Shown here: one piece after another, positions 39,258 through 51,030 of the stretch
Numbering within the stretch: position 1 is the first letter of the stretch
Layout: each line of letters starts with the position of its first letter
Assembly (NCBI RefSeq): GCF_900880675.1
Contig: NC_044190.1
Location: forward strand, 40,341,945 to 40,405,944
Length of the DNA: 64,000 bases
Direction: 5' to 3'
From: Sparus aurata
Lineage: Eukaryota > Chordata > Actinopteri > Spariformes > Sparidae
The notes under the pieces: model-generated
Databases searched by the model: none
The model's input: the letters and a program-made list of their open reading frames with translations, nothing else
Told to the model about the DNA's origin: nothing
Made by a program: the position numbers and the translations under genes

Positions 39258-39895
39258 ATACGTACAGGTGTGTTGGTGGTGAGACAGGTGAGGTGATTCA
39301 ACAGAGCAGGTGAAGGACAGACAGGTACAGTAATTGGTTTCACAGGTGGAAAAGTTGAGACAGGTGTGTTAATTATACAGGTAAGGATGGTTATCAGGTG
39401 GTGAGGTCACACAGGTGTGCTGCTGGTAATATAAGTAGGTAGTGAGGTTGACAGGTGTTCTACAGGTGGTCAGGGATTTAACATGAGTGTGGGGGATCAG
39501 ACAGGTGAGTGGTTCACACAGGTGTGTTGGTGGTTTAACAAGTGGTTAAGGGTCAGAGGTGTGCTCTGCTACCACAGGTATATGGAGGGCTAGACAGGTG
39601 TTTGATGGTGAGACAGGTGAAGTAATTGAACAGAGGAGTAGATGGATAGACAGGTAAGTTGTGAGGTTTACAGGTGAGTAGTTGGTTTTACAGGTATATT
39701 AGTTACAGGTGTGCTGGTGGACACACAGGTAGGTACTGAGGTAAACACAGAGGTGACACAGGTGGAGAGAGATCCAACAGAGGAGTGGGAGGTTGGACAG
39801 GTATCTGCTTCACAGGTGTGTGGAAGTTAATACAGGTGTGGTGTTTATACAGGTGGTTAGAGGTTACACAGGTGTGTTCATTCAGACAGGTATGC
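39258..39895. repeat. Degenerate repeat with about 28 CAGGTR motifs
   Basis: A diffuse array of ACAGGTGTG-like words spaced irregularly by 15-40 bp. I count about 20 CAGGTG and 8 CAGGTA. It begins about 70 bp upstream of the paqr8 start codon and ends near 39895. CAGGTG is the E-box bound by ZEB, SNAIL and E-protein factors, so a regulatory effect is possible but unproven; it may be a decayed minisatellite. Confidence 0.75.
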
Positions 39896-39899
39896 TGGT

Positions 39900-40531
39900 T
39901 AAGTTTCAGTGATGGAATGTAACCGAGTACATTTACTCCTTTCCATTACTCGTCCACTCCACCTCATTCTGGAGGAAATATTGTACTTTTTACTACATTA
40001 CATTTTTTAGTTACTTTACTGTAGTATTGCATTTTTAGAATTGATTTATTTTATTGGACAGAAAATCTGAAAATCAGAACGACGTGGTTTAATCAATTAA
40101 TAACTTTGTCGTCTCATTACATCATGCAGGAGGCTCCTGTGTTGCCATGGTGATGAATAAAAGAACATGTGAGTTATTGATTTAGTTACAGTTACTTCTG
40201 TAATCAGCTGCTCCTGTCAGGTAACTTACAAAGTTACAGTTACAGTTTGAATCATGTTTCTGTTTCTCAGGTGATTTTAGTTCAACATGCAGACGAACAA
40301 ACCAGAGGAACAATAAAGCGTCACACAGGAAGCAGGTCAGAGGTCACAGCAGCCCACACAACACAAACCTACCTGAGGGGTTCTGTGGACTTCAGGACGA
40401 GCGGCGCCGGCGCTGATCCGACTGAAGCATTCTCCTCTGTCAGAATCAGTTCTGGTCCGTTTGTCAGCGTTGTTGCTCTGTGAGTTACTGACCTGTTCAC
40501 AGACCGGCTACTGTCACATGCATGCTGACAC

Positions 40532-40601
<70 letters not shown>

Positions 40602-40691
40602 ATCTCCACAATGTGTTCTTGTTTTCAGCTAATTCGAGCTGATTTCAGTCTGAATGAGGATTTCAGACGTCATGAGACTCAACACACTGCT

Positions 40692-40735
<44 letters not shown>

Positions 40736-40930
40736 ACACAGATTTTCTAGATTTAAAGATTTCTTTTCACATGTATTAAATATTAAAGTTCTACTTTAAA
40801 CAGTTTGATCACGGCGTGTGTTTTCGTCAGTGTGAATAAAGTCACTCTCACTCTGAGCTGCATGTTTAATCTGTTTGACTCGTTGGACAACAACAAGAGT
40901 TAAATCAACACAATCTTAAATATTCAGTTA
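39900..40930. other. Intergenic between paqr8 and il17
   Basis: No gene was recognised. It contains two AC microsatellites (40531-40600 and 40694-40733) and AT-rich unique sequence. Confidence 0.6.
40531..40733. repeat. Paired AC microsatellites
   Basis: (AC)n at 40531-40600 and again at 40694-40733, separated by about 90 bp of unique sequence. Confidence 0.93.
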
Positions 40931-41119
40931 CACTGTAAAAAAAACTGTAAAAAAACTGTAAAAAGTCTGGCAGCAAAGTTAACAGACAGATTTAGTGAAA
41001 TTACAGTAAAAAAACGTAAAAAATACAGAACATGTTTCACAATCAAAATGAGTTAAATTACATATTTGTACCGTAATTTAACACAGCAGTTTACTGTAAT
41101 TTACTTCTTTTACAGTGTA
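40930..41119. mobile_element. TA-flanked MITE beside il17 3' end
   Basis: Left end TACACTGTAAAA and right end TTTTACAGTGTA are inverted repeats, with TA at both borders as expected for a TA target duplication. The inside is rich in ACTGTAAAA and TTTACTGTAATTT words. It lies just downstream of the minus-strand il17 polyadenylation signal. Confidence 0.6.
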
Positions 41120-41125
41120 GATTTT

Positions 41126-41131
41126 TTTATT
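41126..41131 (-). terminator. Polyadenylation signal of the minus-strand il17 gene
   Basis: AATAAA on the minus strand, about 78 bp past the stop codon. This would give an unusually short 3' UTR; other signals further down are possible. Confidence 0.5.
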
Positions 41132-41208
41132 AAAATGTAGTCTCTCTTGTTTCCAGCCGTTGGTCCTGGGTCAGGTTCAGATTTGAGTTCTGATCAGGTT
41201 CTGATGGT

Positions 41209-43049
41209 TCAGTTCGTGCTGGTTTGGGCCCAGACGCAGGTGCAGCCGACGGCCACAGATTGGTACGACGCGGTGTAGCAGCGTTTCCCGTCCTGCCGGT
41301 TCAGCACCAGGACGTCCTGGTAGACGGGGACTGAGTTCAGGTTGTGTCCGTCTTTGTGTCCCGGGTTTGGACTGGAGCAGAAGCTGCTGCTGCACTCGGC
41401 CTCCCAGAGGGTGGACGGGATCCGGTTCTTCACCGTGGACGACCTGAACCAATGACAGCAACAGAACTGATTGTTTCAGCTGATCTTGTTTAGACTGTGA
41501 GGTGATTTCATTCATGACACAACATATCTTTACTTTTTCACCAAATCTTCATTTGTAAACACAACAAAGCTGTCAGATAAACGTAGTGGAGTAAAAAATA
41601 CGATGTTTCAACGACCTCAGATTTCTACTTCATTAACTTCAGGTGAACACAGTTCTTTTCATGCACTGACAACTGTGTTTCTGTTTTTTCTCAGTCTCTA
41701 AATACACATTTACATGTTTGTTTAGTTCAGATTAATTAGTCAGAACATAATTAATTAGATAGCTTCATTTGCATATTCAAACATAAAATATAAGCCGAAC
41801 TCGTAAAACAAAGAATAATTGTCTTAATGTGACTGAGGAATGTCTCTGAGTCTGATGTCAGCAGCTCCTACAGTCACCGACCGGCCCGGTTCTGTTCAGC
41901 TCTGTGTTCTGATCAGATATCATTCACAGCCCAGTTCATGGAAAAGTTCATTACTAAGAACTCAGAGATAATTGATTCAGTAAAATACATGAAACAAGAC
42001 ATATTTTGAGCCAGGCTTCATCCAGCGTTCAGCGTGACGTCCTCATGAGAGCTCACAGCTGAAATCAGAGCGGTCAACATTTCTATCAGACTGTCATCTT
42101 CATCTGGACAGAAAGAGAATTCAAAGAAAAACTAGAGGAACGGCGTCTGAAGACAGAACTTTGAAGGTGAGAAGGACGTGAAGCTGGAAACACCTGAACG
42201 ACTGTGTGATGTCAGACTGACCTCCAGCTCCACGCAGACAGAGATCTGCTGTGGATGTTCCCGTTTCCTTCAGACAAGGAGGAGACCTCTGAGGAGAACG
42301 CCAACATGGAGTCACAGCCGGGAGGAGCTTTAAGCTTGGCGGCGGAGGAGACTACCCACAATACACTGCCACATATCTGCAGAGAGGAGAGACTTTGACT
42401 GTACATGTTGGGGCGTGATGAACTCTGACTTTAACCACATTTTGCTGATAAAACTGAAAAGCAGGATTTTTTTGTTAGTACTTAAAGGAACAGTTCACCA
42501 CAAACAAGAACTCAGTCACCTCTCACTGTCACGCTGAAGGACAGTTCACGGAGCACAAAACATTTCTGGAACCAAAAATACGAGCTCCCAAACTGATCAA
42601 AGACGTCATTTACACCATTTAATGAATCATTTTGCTAAATAAATGAACAAATTAGGACATTTTTTGTCATACTTATACTACTACTTATACTGCATACTTT
42701 GTTTAACTGGGGAATCCTTGTCTAGTTTCACGACTTGAATCAGCTTTGCAGTCTTTGTATCTGCGCTGTCGTCGAGGTTTAAATAAAGATCTGTGTTGGA
42801 ACTACGTGAGCTGAAGATGCCATCTATCATTTCGTGTCACTTATCTCACATTTTAATTTCATCTTAGATTTTTATCAGCCAACATTCAGCAGAACTGTCG
42901 GACTGAATCGTCTTCTCACTGAACTTGTTTGATGGATCGGAGCTGTTGCAGGTCTGCTCACCACAGATCACATCAGCGTGTTGTTGGTTCATAAAGTTAA
43001 TAAAGTTGATGCTCACCAGCAGAGTGAAGACGCCGTGTGTCAGCCTCAT
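41209..43049 (-). CDS. Interleukin-17A/F-like cytokine, minus-strand copy
   Basis: IL-17A/F proteins are secreted dimeric cystine-knot-like cytokines that act through IL-17 receptors on epithelia and stroma to drive antimicrobial peptide and neutrophil responses. Three coding exons: 43017-43049, 42222-42376 and 41209-41443, phases 0 and 2, giving 140 residues. A signal peptide is formed by exon 1 plus the start of exon 2 (hydrophobic LLICGSVLWVVSSAA, cleavage likely near residue 24). The mature domain has SRSLSAWSWR, RIPSTLWEAEC, a fish-type SSSFCSSPNPG, NSVPVYQDVLVL and the C-terminal VAVGCTCVW. Cysteines C80, C85, C130 and C132 make the two intrachain bridges; C32 and C118 are placed to link chains. 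The 33-bp first coding exon matches the usual IL-17 gene layout. Neighbouring paqr8 matches the human IL17A/IL17F-PAQR8 region. Which fish A/F number it is cannot be settled here. Confidence 0.92.
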
Positions 43050-43749
43050 GTTGTCGGTGTGGTCCGGTCCAGTCTCTGAGTGAGCGACTGCTCTCAGCTC
43101 AGGTGTTTTATGAGGATCTGTGACCTTCAGATCTGATAACAGCAGATCTCAGAGCTGATTAGCACACGGTGCAATGAGACGGGAGATTCCTGTTATCTCT
43201 GCAGTCCATCGAGGAGATGAAAGTCTGCAATCGACAGTTTGTCGAAGACACGTTTTCTTCTCTGATAACATCTCTGACAGACAGACTGAAACACCTCAGG
43301 ACAGCCGACTGTGAGCCCACATCGCTTCTGATTCACAACCTGCTGAATTTAGAGGAAAACGAGAATAAAATGATGCAGAGCTCCGAGTGTGTGTTTGAAT
43401 ATTTCATAAAGCTTTAATGAAGATTTCCAGTCAAGGAGGAAGAAAAGGAAACGAGCAAATCAACATTAAAATGCAACGTGTTGTACAACCACAGAGAGTG
43501 AGTGCTTAATGCTAACATTAGCATAGCATACTGTAGTGCGTCATGCAACATTAATGGGAGTTTGGGGTTAAAATTCATTGTCAATAATTAATGTTAAACA
43601 GGGATAATTATGAATTATGATAAAGATCCAATTTACATTAGATCACCTTGAAGAAGGGAAAAAATAACCAATTCACTAAATCAGTCTCATAAAAAGATAC
43701 TAAACTGTCAGTTTGTGTCTCTGATTAATAATTAACTTAATCCGTTAAG

Positions 43750-44073
43750 TTAGCAGCAGTTAGCAGCAGCAGCAGCAGCAGTTAGCAGCAGTTAGCAGCA
43801 GTTAGCAGCAGTTAGCAGCAGCAGTTAGCAGCAGTAAGCAGCAGTTAGCAGCAGCAGCAGTTAGCAGCAGCAGTTAGCAGCAGTAAGCAGCAGTTAGCAG
43901 CAGCAGCAGCAGCAGTTAGCAGCAGTTGGCAGCAGTAGTTAGCAGCAGCAGTTAGCAGCAGTTAGCAGCAGCAGTTAGCAGCAGCAGCAGCAGTTAGCAG
44001 CAGCAGCAGCAGCAGTTAGCAGCAGTTAGCAGCAGCAGTTAGCAGCAGTTAGCAGCAGCAGTTAGCAGCAGCA
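43750..44073. repeat. TTAGCAGCAG/CAG array
   Basis: About 320 bp of GCAGCAGTTA units mixed with pure CAG triplet runs of up to six. Single-base variants (GTAAGC, GTTGGC) are scattered. CAG-rich DNA of this length can form hairpins. Confidence 0.95.
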
Positions 44074-45497
44074 GCAGGTTGTAATCCTAATTTTGAACAG
44101 TGCTGCTCTTGCTGTGAAATGTCTGATGAAAGAAAGCAAACGGAGGAAACTGTTCGTTCTTTCATTTTGCTTTTAGTTCAAAAAGAAAAAAAGTCTTTCA
44201 TTTTTTTCTTTATGCTGAAATTCTTAAAAAAACAACTAAAAACGCAAATTTAAAATGAGCCAAGAAGCAACAGCGTGTCGCCTTCTTCAGAACTTTCTTT
44301 ATGTCGGTCTTTTATTTGGTAACAAAAAAATAAAACACATCACATCCAACAATGTCCTCAAAGAACACCCAAACTTAGGCTGATATAATTGTTTATCATC
44401 TGCATAGAAGCTGACCGATGATTCTGTATCACTGATGTGATTTCATGGTAACATGATTTGAGCCCAGAATCAAACCCTGAGGAACAGAACAAATGGATTT
44501 ACAGGTTCGGACTGTGTTCTGCTGACTAAACTCAACAGTGGTGTCACTGTGTACAGAAACTCTCCTGCTCATGTAATATCTTTGGTTATTTTACACTACG
44601 TAACAGTTTTCTGGATTTGTGTCTTCTTTGCATTTGGGTTTCGTGATATAAGCGCAAATCATGTGGATCAGAATCTGTTGACTTTCAGTGGTTTGGTCGG
44701 TTTATGCTAATCTAATCTGATTAACCTGCTCCCACACAGTCCTGAGTTGAGTTACACTCGCATCAAGATGCTTTTTTTTTTTCTAGCAAAACCACTTTTA
44801 CCCCGTCGCTTTCTCACTTCATTTCCTGTCAATAAAGGTATAAAATTCTCCTCTAAAATACTTTAAATCTGTCAAATCTCATTCCTCAAAATATGATTTT
44901 TGTTGGAGTAGCTGTATTTATTTCTTCACTTCATGTGTGTCTCTACACACTTGTCACTGTCTGGTCTTATCTGTACTATGGATCTGTTGCATTTCCTTTT
45001 GCAGTCACGATGCCTCAGTTTCTCTGTGTGGGAACAAACAGATCCTCTGATGTTCTACTTGTTCTAACTGTCAGCTCTTCTGCTTCTGTTTCGTTGTTTC
45101 TTAACTTCTTCACTAAATTATCCCCCGAGAAATACAGAGGAAAATGCATTGCATCATTCTGAGTCACACAAACATCTTGTATTCTTTCGTTTATTAAAAT
45201 CATCCTTGTTTTTTAACAACGACGACAATCAGTCATCTTATTTTGCTCATGAAGAGTTTATCTCACCACATGAGACGGTCAGAAACAATAAAATAAGATC
45301 TATATACTCTATATATAAGTCTATTGAAGATCTATAAATATATATTGTGTTCGATTAAAACCAAGATGGGTAACAGATATTTATATCTGTATGAATGTGG
45401 ATTTCATAATTACGTTTTTATATATATATATATTTCTATAAAGAAGGTTGCTGGTTTGAATCCCTGAAAAATAAATGGTGGCTTTGTGTGACAGGCA

Positions 45498-46010
45498 GTG
45501 ATGCCACTTAGTAACGCGTTACTCTAATCCGATCACTTTTTCCAGAAACGAGTAATCTACTGTGTTAATATTTCCAAACCAGTAATCAGATTAAAGTTAC
45601 TTATTTAACTCACTGTGCGTCACTATTATTCATGTCATTTTCCTCAGTGAGAATATATATTTTTGCTCACGTTCGTGATCAGCCTGAGGACACTCAGGTG
45701 TAACACCACGCAGAGACACAAACACACAACAATGGAGGGAGGAGAGAGAGGCGCGTTTTCTAGCTGGACATACAGTCATTGTTTTGAGTTTGTGTCAGCT
45801 AAAGATGAGAATATTAAGGTTCGTTGTACTCTGTGCTGGCGACAAAGTGCTATCAAGCTTCAAAAACACCATCATCAATGGAGCTCCGATACAGTGATTC
45901 ACCATGGCAACAGGGGAGAAAACAGGAAGCAGACATTTTCTGGGAAAAAAAAAAAGTAACACGGCTGCGGGCGTAATAAAAGTAACTGACGGAGTTTTAG
46001 ACGCGGTCGT
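45498..46010 (+). mobile_element. hAT-type transposon fragment
   Basis: It starts near CTTAGTAACGCGTTACT, an end sequence common in fish hAT elements, and contains an open stretch at 45732-45959 with SAKDENIKVRCTLCW, resembling the BED-type N-terminus of hAT transposases. It then breaks down into a poly-A run and AAAGTAACTG. No transposase core follows. Confidence 0.6.
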
Positions 46011-46321
46011 CTTTTAATTTTGGATTTAACATCACTTTCTTTTATATTAGCCTTTGAGGAAGTGGTTTAATGTTGTTCAGTGTTTTATTGTATTTAAGGC
46101 TGTTTTATTTTATTTAAATCAGCTGAGAATGACATATAAAAACAGTCTCACGATGGCTCCTCACTTTGGTTTTATTTCACATATTAAAGTAAAAGTTTAT
46201 TCAGTGGATATTTTAACTTGTAGTAGCTTTTACCACCAACAGATGCTGTTTAACACACATCTGTGTCCTGACATCCTGCTGAGTAGTTGAACATGAAGTG
46301 GTGCTCACCTCCACCTGCAGC

Positions 46322-48340
46322 ACGTCCGACAGAGGCAGAGGAGCTGGTCCTGAGTCAGGTCACAGAGCAGCTGGTCCTGAGTCAGGTCACAGAGGAGCTG
46401 GTCCTGAGTCAGGTCACAGAGGAGCTGGTCCTGAGTCAGGTCGCTGGGTGACCAGAGGAGCTGGTCCTGAGTCAGGTGGCTGGGTGACCAGAGGAGCTGG
46501 TCCTGAGTCAGGTCACAGAGGAGCTGGTCCTGAGTCAGGTCGCTGGGTGACCAGAGGAGCTGGTCCTGAGTCAGGTCACAGAGGAGCTGGTCCTGAGTCA
46601 GGTCGCTGGGTGACCAGAGGAGCTGGTCCTGAGTCAGGTCGCTGGGTGACCAGAGGAGCTGGTCCTGAGTCAGGTCGCTGGGTGAGCAGAGGAGCTGGTC
46701 CTGAGTCAGGTCGCTGGGTGAGCAGAGGAGCTGGTCCTGAGTCAGGTCGCTGGGTGAGCAGAGGAGCTGGTCCTGAGTCAGGTCACAGAGGAGCTGGTCC
46801 TGAGTCAGGTCACAGAGCAGCTGGTCCTGAGTCAGGTCGCTGGGTGAGCAGAGCAGCTGGTCCTGAGTCAGGTCACTGGGTGAGCAGAGGAGCTGGTCCT
46901 GAGTCAGGTCACAGAGGAGCTGGTCCTGAGTCAGGTGGCTGGGTGACCAGAGGAGCTGGTCCTGAGTCAGGTCGCTGGGTGAGCAGAGGAGCTGGTCCTG
47001 AGTCAGGTCACAGAGGAGCTGGTCCTGAGTCAGGTCACAGAGGAGCTGGTCCTGAGTCAGGTCGCTGGGTGAGCAGAGGAGCTGGTCCTGAGTCAGGTCA
47101 CAGAGGAGCTGGTCCTGAGTCAGGTCTCTGGATGAGCAGAGGAGCTGGTCCTGAGTCAGGTCGCTGGGTGAGCAGAGGAGCTGGTCCTGAGTCAAGTCGC
47201 TGGGTGAGCAGAGGAGCTGGTCCTGAGTCAGGTCGCTGGGTGAGCAGAGCAGCTGGTCCTGAGTCAAGTCGCTGGGTGAGCAGAGCAGCTGGTCCTGAGT
47301 CAGGTCGCTGGATGAGCAGAGCAGCTGGTCCTGAGTCAGGTCGCTGGGTGAGCAGAGGAGCTGGTCCTGAGTCAAGTCGCTGGGTGAGCAGAGCAGCTGG
47401 TCCTGAGTCAGGTCGCTGGGTGAGCAGAGGAGCTGGTCCTGAGTCAGGTCGCTGGGTGACCAGAGGAGCTGGTCCTGAGTCAGGTCGCTGGGTGACCAGA
47501 GGAGCTGGTCCTGAGTCAGGTCGCTGGGTGAGCAGAGGAGCTGGTCCTGAGTCAGGTCGCTGGGTGAGCAGAGGAGCTGGTCCTGAGTCAGGTCACAGAG
47601 GAGCTGGTCCTGAGTCAGGTCACAGAGGAGCTGGTCCTGAGTCAGGTCTCTGGATGAGCAGAGGAGCTGGTCCTGAGTCAGGTCGCTGGGTGAGCAGAGG
47701 AGCTGGTCCTGAGTCAGGTCACAGAGGAGCTGGTCCTGAGTCAGGTCGCTGGGTGAGCAGAGGAGCTGGTCCTGAGTCAGGTCTCTGGATGAGCAGAGGA
47801 GCTGGTCCTGAGTCAAGTCGCTGGGTGAGCAGAGGAGCTGGTCCTGAGTCAGGTCGCTGGGTGAGCAGAGCAGCTGGTCCTGAGTCAAGTCGCTGGGTGA
47901 GCAGAGCAGCTGGTCCTGAGTCAGGTCGCTGGATGAGCAGAGCAGCTGGTCCTGAGTCAAGTCGCTGGGTGAGCAGAGCAGCTGGTCCTGAGTCAGGTCG
48001 CTGGGTGAGCAGAGGAGCTGGTCCTGAGTCAGGTCACAGAGGAGCTGGTCCTGAGTCAGGTCTCTGGGTGAGCAGAGCAGCTGGTCCTGAGTCAGGTCAC
48101 AGAGCAGCTGGTCCTGAGTCAGGTCACAGAGGAGCTGGTCCTGAGTCAGGTCGCTGGGTGAGCAGAGGAGCTGGTCCTGAGTCAGGTCGCTGGGTGAGCA
48201 GAGCAGCTGGTCCTGAGTCAGGTCACAGAGGAGCTGGTCCTGAGTCAGGTCTCTGGGTGAGCAGAGCAGCTGGTCCTGAGTCAGGTCGCTGGGTGAGCAG
48301 AGGAGCTGGTCCTGAGTCAGGTCGCTGGGTGAGCAGAGGC
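46322..48340. repeat. 2.0-kb minisatellite of mixed 36- and 27-bp units
   Basis: All units share GAGCTGGTCCTGAGTCAGGT. Long units (36 bp) add CGCTGGGTGAGCAGAG and short units (27 bp) add CACAGAG. Point variants (GATGAGC, GACCAGAG, CAAGTC, GGTGGCT) recur in blocks. Since both lengths are multiples of nine, one frame on each strand is open for about 680 codons: GAGPESGRWVSR/GAGPESGHR on plus and LTQDQLLCSPSD/LTQDQLLCD on minus. No family match; likely satellite. Confidence 0.95.
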
Positions 48341-48773
48341 TGAGGGCGTCACTCACCCCCAGGACCCAACATTAGAGGCAGACACACACTTACTGTCTAC
48401 AGATTCAACTACAAGTCATTTCATCTTATACTCAATGCAGCAGCAAACTAGAAACACGGATTTTGAAATTACGTTGTTGGAAAAGATACAACAGGCTCTA
48501 CTGATGGCTACTTTAGTTATCTGTGGGAAATAAAGAAAGCCAAATGAAATGTGAGTTATTTCTCTTTTTCTGGCTGCTGGATGGTGAATGATTAACCTGC
48601 TAAGTGATTTAAAAAAATAAAAAAAAGAAGAGGATTGTTCAGATCTGAGTGCACGTCAGCGATGACGTGTAGCCTGATATTCGCTGTGCAGCCGGAGAAT
48701 ATAAATGACGGACTGATGAGAAGCGTCTGCTGCTCGGTTCAGTCCTCGTCAGGGAGTGAGAGCTCATCTAAAT

Positions 48774-50286
48774 CATATGTGTCAGACTCAAGGCCCGCCA
48801 CGTCATTTTATGTGGCCCGCGAGAGCTTAAAAGGTATACAATTGTCTTAAAATAAAAGTCTACACTGCTTTACAGTGTACAGTGACCATAAACTACATCT
48901 CCCACAATGCATGTCGATGACCCGATAACCCGACGTGCATTGTGTGACCCGCGAAAAGACCGCATCCTGCCGCGAGATCCCAGTGTTTTCATATCAGCGT
49001 TTGACTAAAGCGGATTTCTAAGAAGTGATGGAGAAGTTGTCCACAAATTAAAAGGCAGACTGCAGCTGCAGCAGAATGTGTTCACCAAAGCTACCGCTAA
49101 AAGTGATGCAGCAGTGAAAGCTAGCTTTATTGTGGCTGAAGAAATCACCCGAGCGTCCAAGTGTTTTTCGGAGGGCGCATTTGTGAAGCGGTGCATGCTA
49201 AAGGTGTGTGAGCAGGTGTGTGAGCAGGTGTGCCCCGACCAGAATCAGACTTTTAACAATATCAGTTTGTCAAGAAACACCATCGCAGACCGAGTTAAGG
49301 AACTAGCAGACAATCTGACAACACAGCAGTTACCTGCTTTTTCGCGGACAACATGGATAAAGCGCATCTGTCCACTTTCATAAGAGGCGTGAAGGCAGAC
49401 TTCACCGTCAGCGACGAGCTCTTGGATGTAGCTGCCATAGATGGGACGACGACAACGGGCAGGAACATTTTTGATGCGGTGGAAAGGTCCGTGAGTAAAA
49501 CTAAATTACCGTGGGACAAGTTGATGGGTTAACTACCGATGGTGCAACTGCAATGTGTGGAGGAAAAACGGGCTTGGTCGGATTAGTGAAGTCATCACAC
49601 AAGAAGTCCGACATGGTCACAGCTTTCCAGCGAAAACTACACCTGTGGAGGTCCCAGTTGGAACAGGACAATGTTGCCCACTTTCCTGTCTGTCAAAGCA
49701 TCTCAGCCTCAGTTCCTGGTGCTTTTTCATGTGCTCTGTTAATGCCACATATTCAGTGTGTTTACAGGTGTATGTGTTCAAATATTTACTGTAATCAAAA
49801 CCATCTCTCATTACCTCTGCAAGGCTCTCTGCTTTTTGTTTTTCTAAAATGCCACACACGTGAGACGTGTTTTAGCAGCTCAGAATTATTTGTGTGCCAT
49901 AGTTCTGCCCCACTCAACAGTGACAAAAACATTTTGAACAAAGTTGATGTAATAACTTGTGTGTGATCATATATGGCTTATCTTTGTTATTAATTTGAAA
50001 AGTTTGATCTGTGATTGATGGAGTAATGGTGGGTTTCTTAACCTGATAAATTAAAGGGACCAGTTATAATTACAGAGCAATGTGCTTAAATATATTTTTA
50101 CATTTATGTAAATGCTTGTTCAATATTTGTACAGTTGAATAAATAATAATTAAATGCAGAGACACTTATTTGTTACAATATTTTACGGAGTAGTTACATT
50201 CATACAGTCTTACAGTTACAACCGGCCCTTTAAGGGCAAGCATAATGTTGATGTGGCCCGGGCTGAAAATGAGTTTGACACCCCTG
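48774..50286 (+). mobile_element. Degenerate hAT transposon (GTF2IRD2-like transposase)
   Basis: The right end is TGAGTTTGACACCCCTG and the left end a diverged complement, CATATGTGTCAGACTCA. Flanking 8-bp duplications are ATCTAAAT (48766-48773) and CTCTAAAT (50287-50294), seven of eight matching, as hAT insertions make. Inside, fragments of a hAT transposase of the type also captured in GTF2IRD2 are readable: KSDAAVKASFIVAEEIT, then DVAAIDGTTTGRNIF, then GLTTDGATAMCGGKTGLVG. At least two frameshifts (near 49330 and 49530) and an internal deletion after about 49680 disable it. The total of about 1.5 kb is roughly half a complete element. Confidence 0.88.
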
Positions 50287-51030
50287 CTCTAAATGATTCT
50301 AAATTCTCCTCCTGGTGTAAAACTATGTGAATTATTTCTGCTTCAACATGATGGGACTGAGAAGGGAAGGACAGCCGCTGTCAGACAGCTCCGTCAGACT
50401 CAGGGTTTCTTCAGGTGAACCTGCCAGTGAGCAGGTTAGTTTCACAGAGTATGTTGCCCGGGTAACTGACTCAGAGTTACGCTGAACTGGCTTTCTGAAA
50501 CCGAAAAACCTGAGTTTCCCTCATCTCAGGATTGACTAACTCAGGGTTTTCACTAAACCTGCTTTCTGAAACGGGCCCCAGGTGGTGTTCAGCAGAGAGC
50601 TGCGAGCAAAGCCACGGCCTCGACTCCTGCAGGAGGTCCTCCATCACCCAGACAACAGAGGCTGGACTTCAGTGCAAAACAAGTGAGTGGGGGAGTGTTG
50701 AAGAAGTCGGTCGGCGGTATGTTGTAGAGGAAATGCTGTACTTAAACACAGTTGACTCGCCCCCGTTTGGTGCCATAATAAACAAGATCCTCCTACTATC
50801 ACTGCGTGCTCGGTGTTACTGTTAAACATGCACTTCAATAAAGTGAGTATTGACATCTTATGTTGAGGCAGCGGGGGTGTTGTCTGCAGCCTCTGAATGT
50901 AACTAATAAAGTTACTTGTAATCTAACTTAGTTACTTTTGAGGTATCTGGAGGGCAACACATTCTTATCTACTTAGTTTAGATTCAATCACGACTAATTG
51001 ATTTTCATTGTGTGAGTGAAGGTTAACAGA
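50287..51030. other. Non-coding, transposon debris
   Basis: A Harbinger-like end at 50440-50582 is followed by sequence to 51030 in which no gene was recognised. TAATAAAGTTACTTGTAATC near 50905 resembles hAT-type ends. Confidence 0.4.
50440..50582. mobile_element. DNA-transposon terminus, Harbinger/ISL2EU-like
   Basis: GGCTTTCTGAAACCGAAAAA and CTTTCTGAAACGGGCCCC, with repeated ACTCAGAGTT/ACTCAGGGTT words, are familiar from ends of fish PIF/Harbinger or ISL2EU-type elements. Only one end is seen. Confidence 0.5.

Larger units (their letters stand above)
43050..46300. other. Non-coding stretch between the il17 genes, left part
   Basis: No gene was recognised. It holds the presumptive promoter of the minus-strand il17 gene just above 43050, a CAG-rich array at 43750-44073, AT-rich sequence at 44100-45450 with compositional open frames only, a short tRNA-SINE B-box-like fragment near 45444-45462 (GGTTGCTGGTTTGAATCC) and a hAT fragment. 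Confidence 0.5.

Noticed and set aside
46298..48356. 681- and 683-codon frames on opposite strands as genes
   Set aside because: Both follow the 36/27-bp repeat units and end at its edges; no flanking unique coding sequence. Kept only as a satellite and as a finding.
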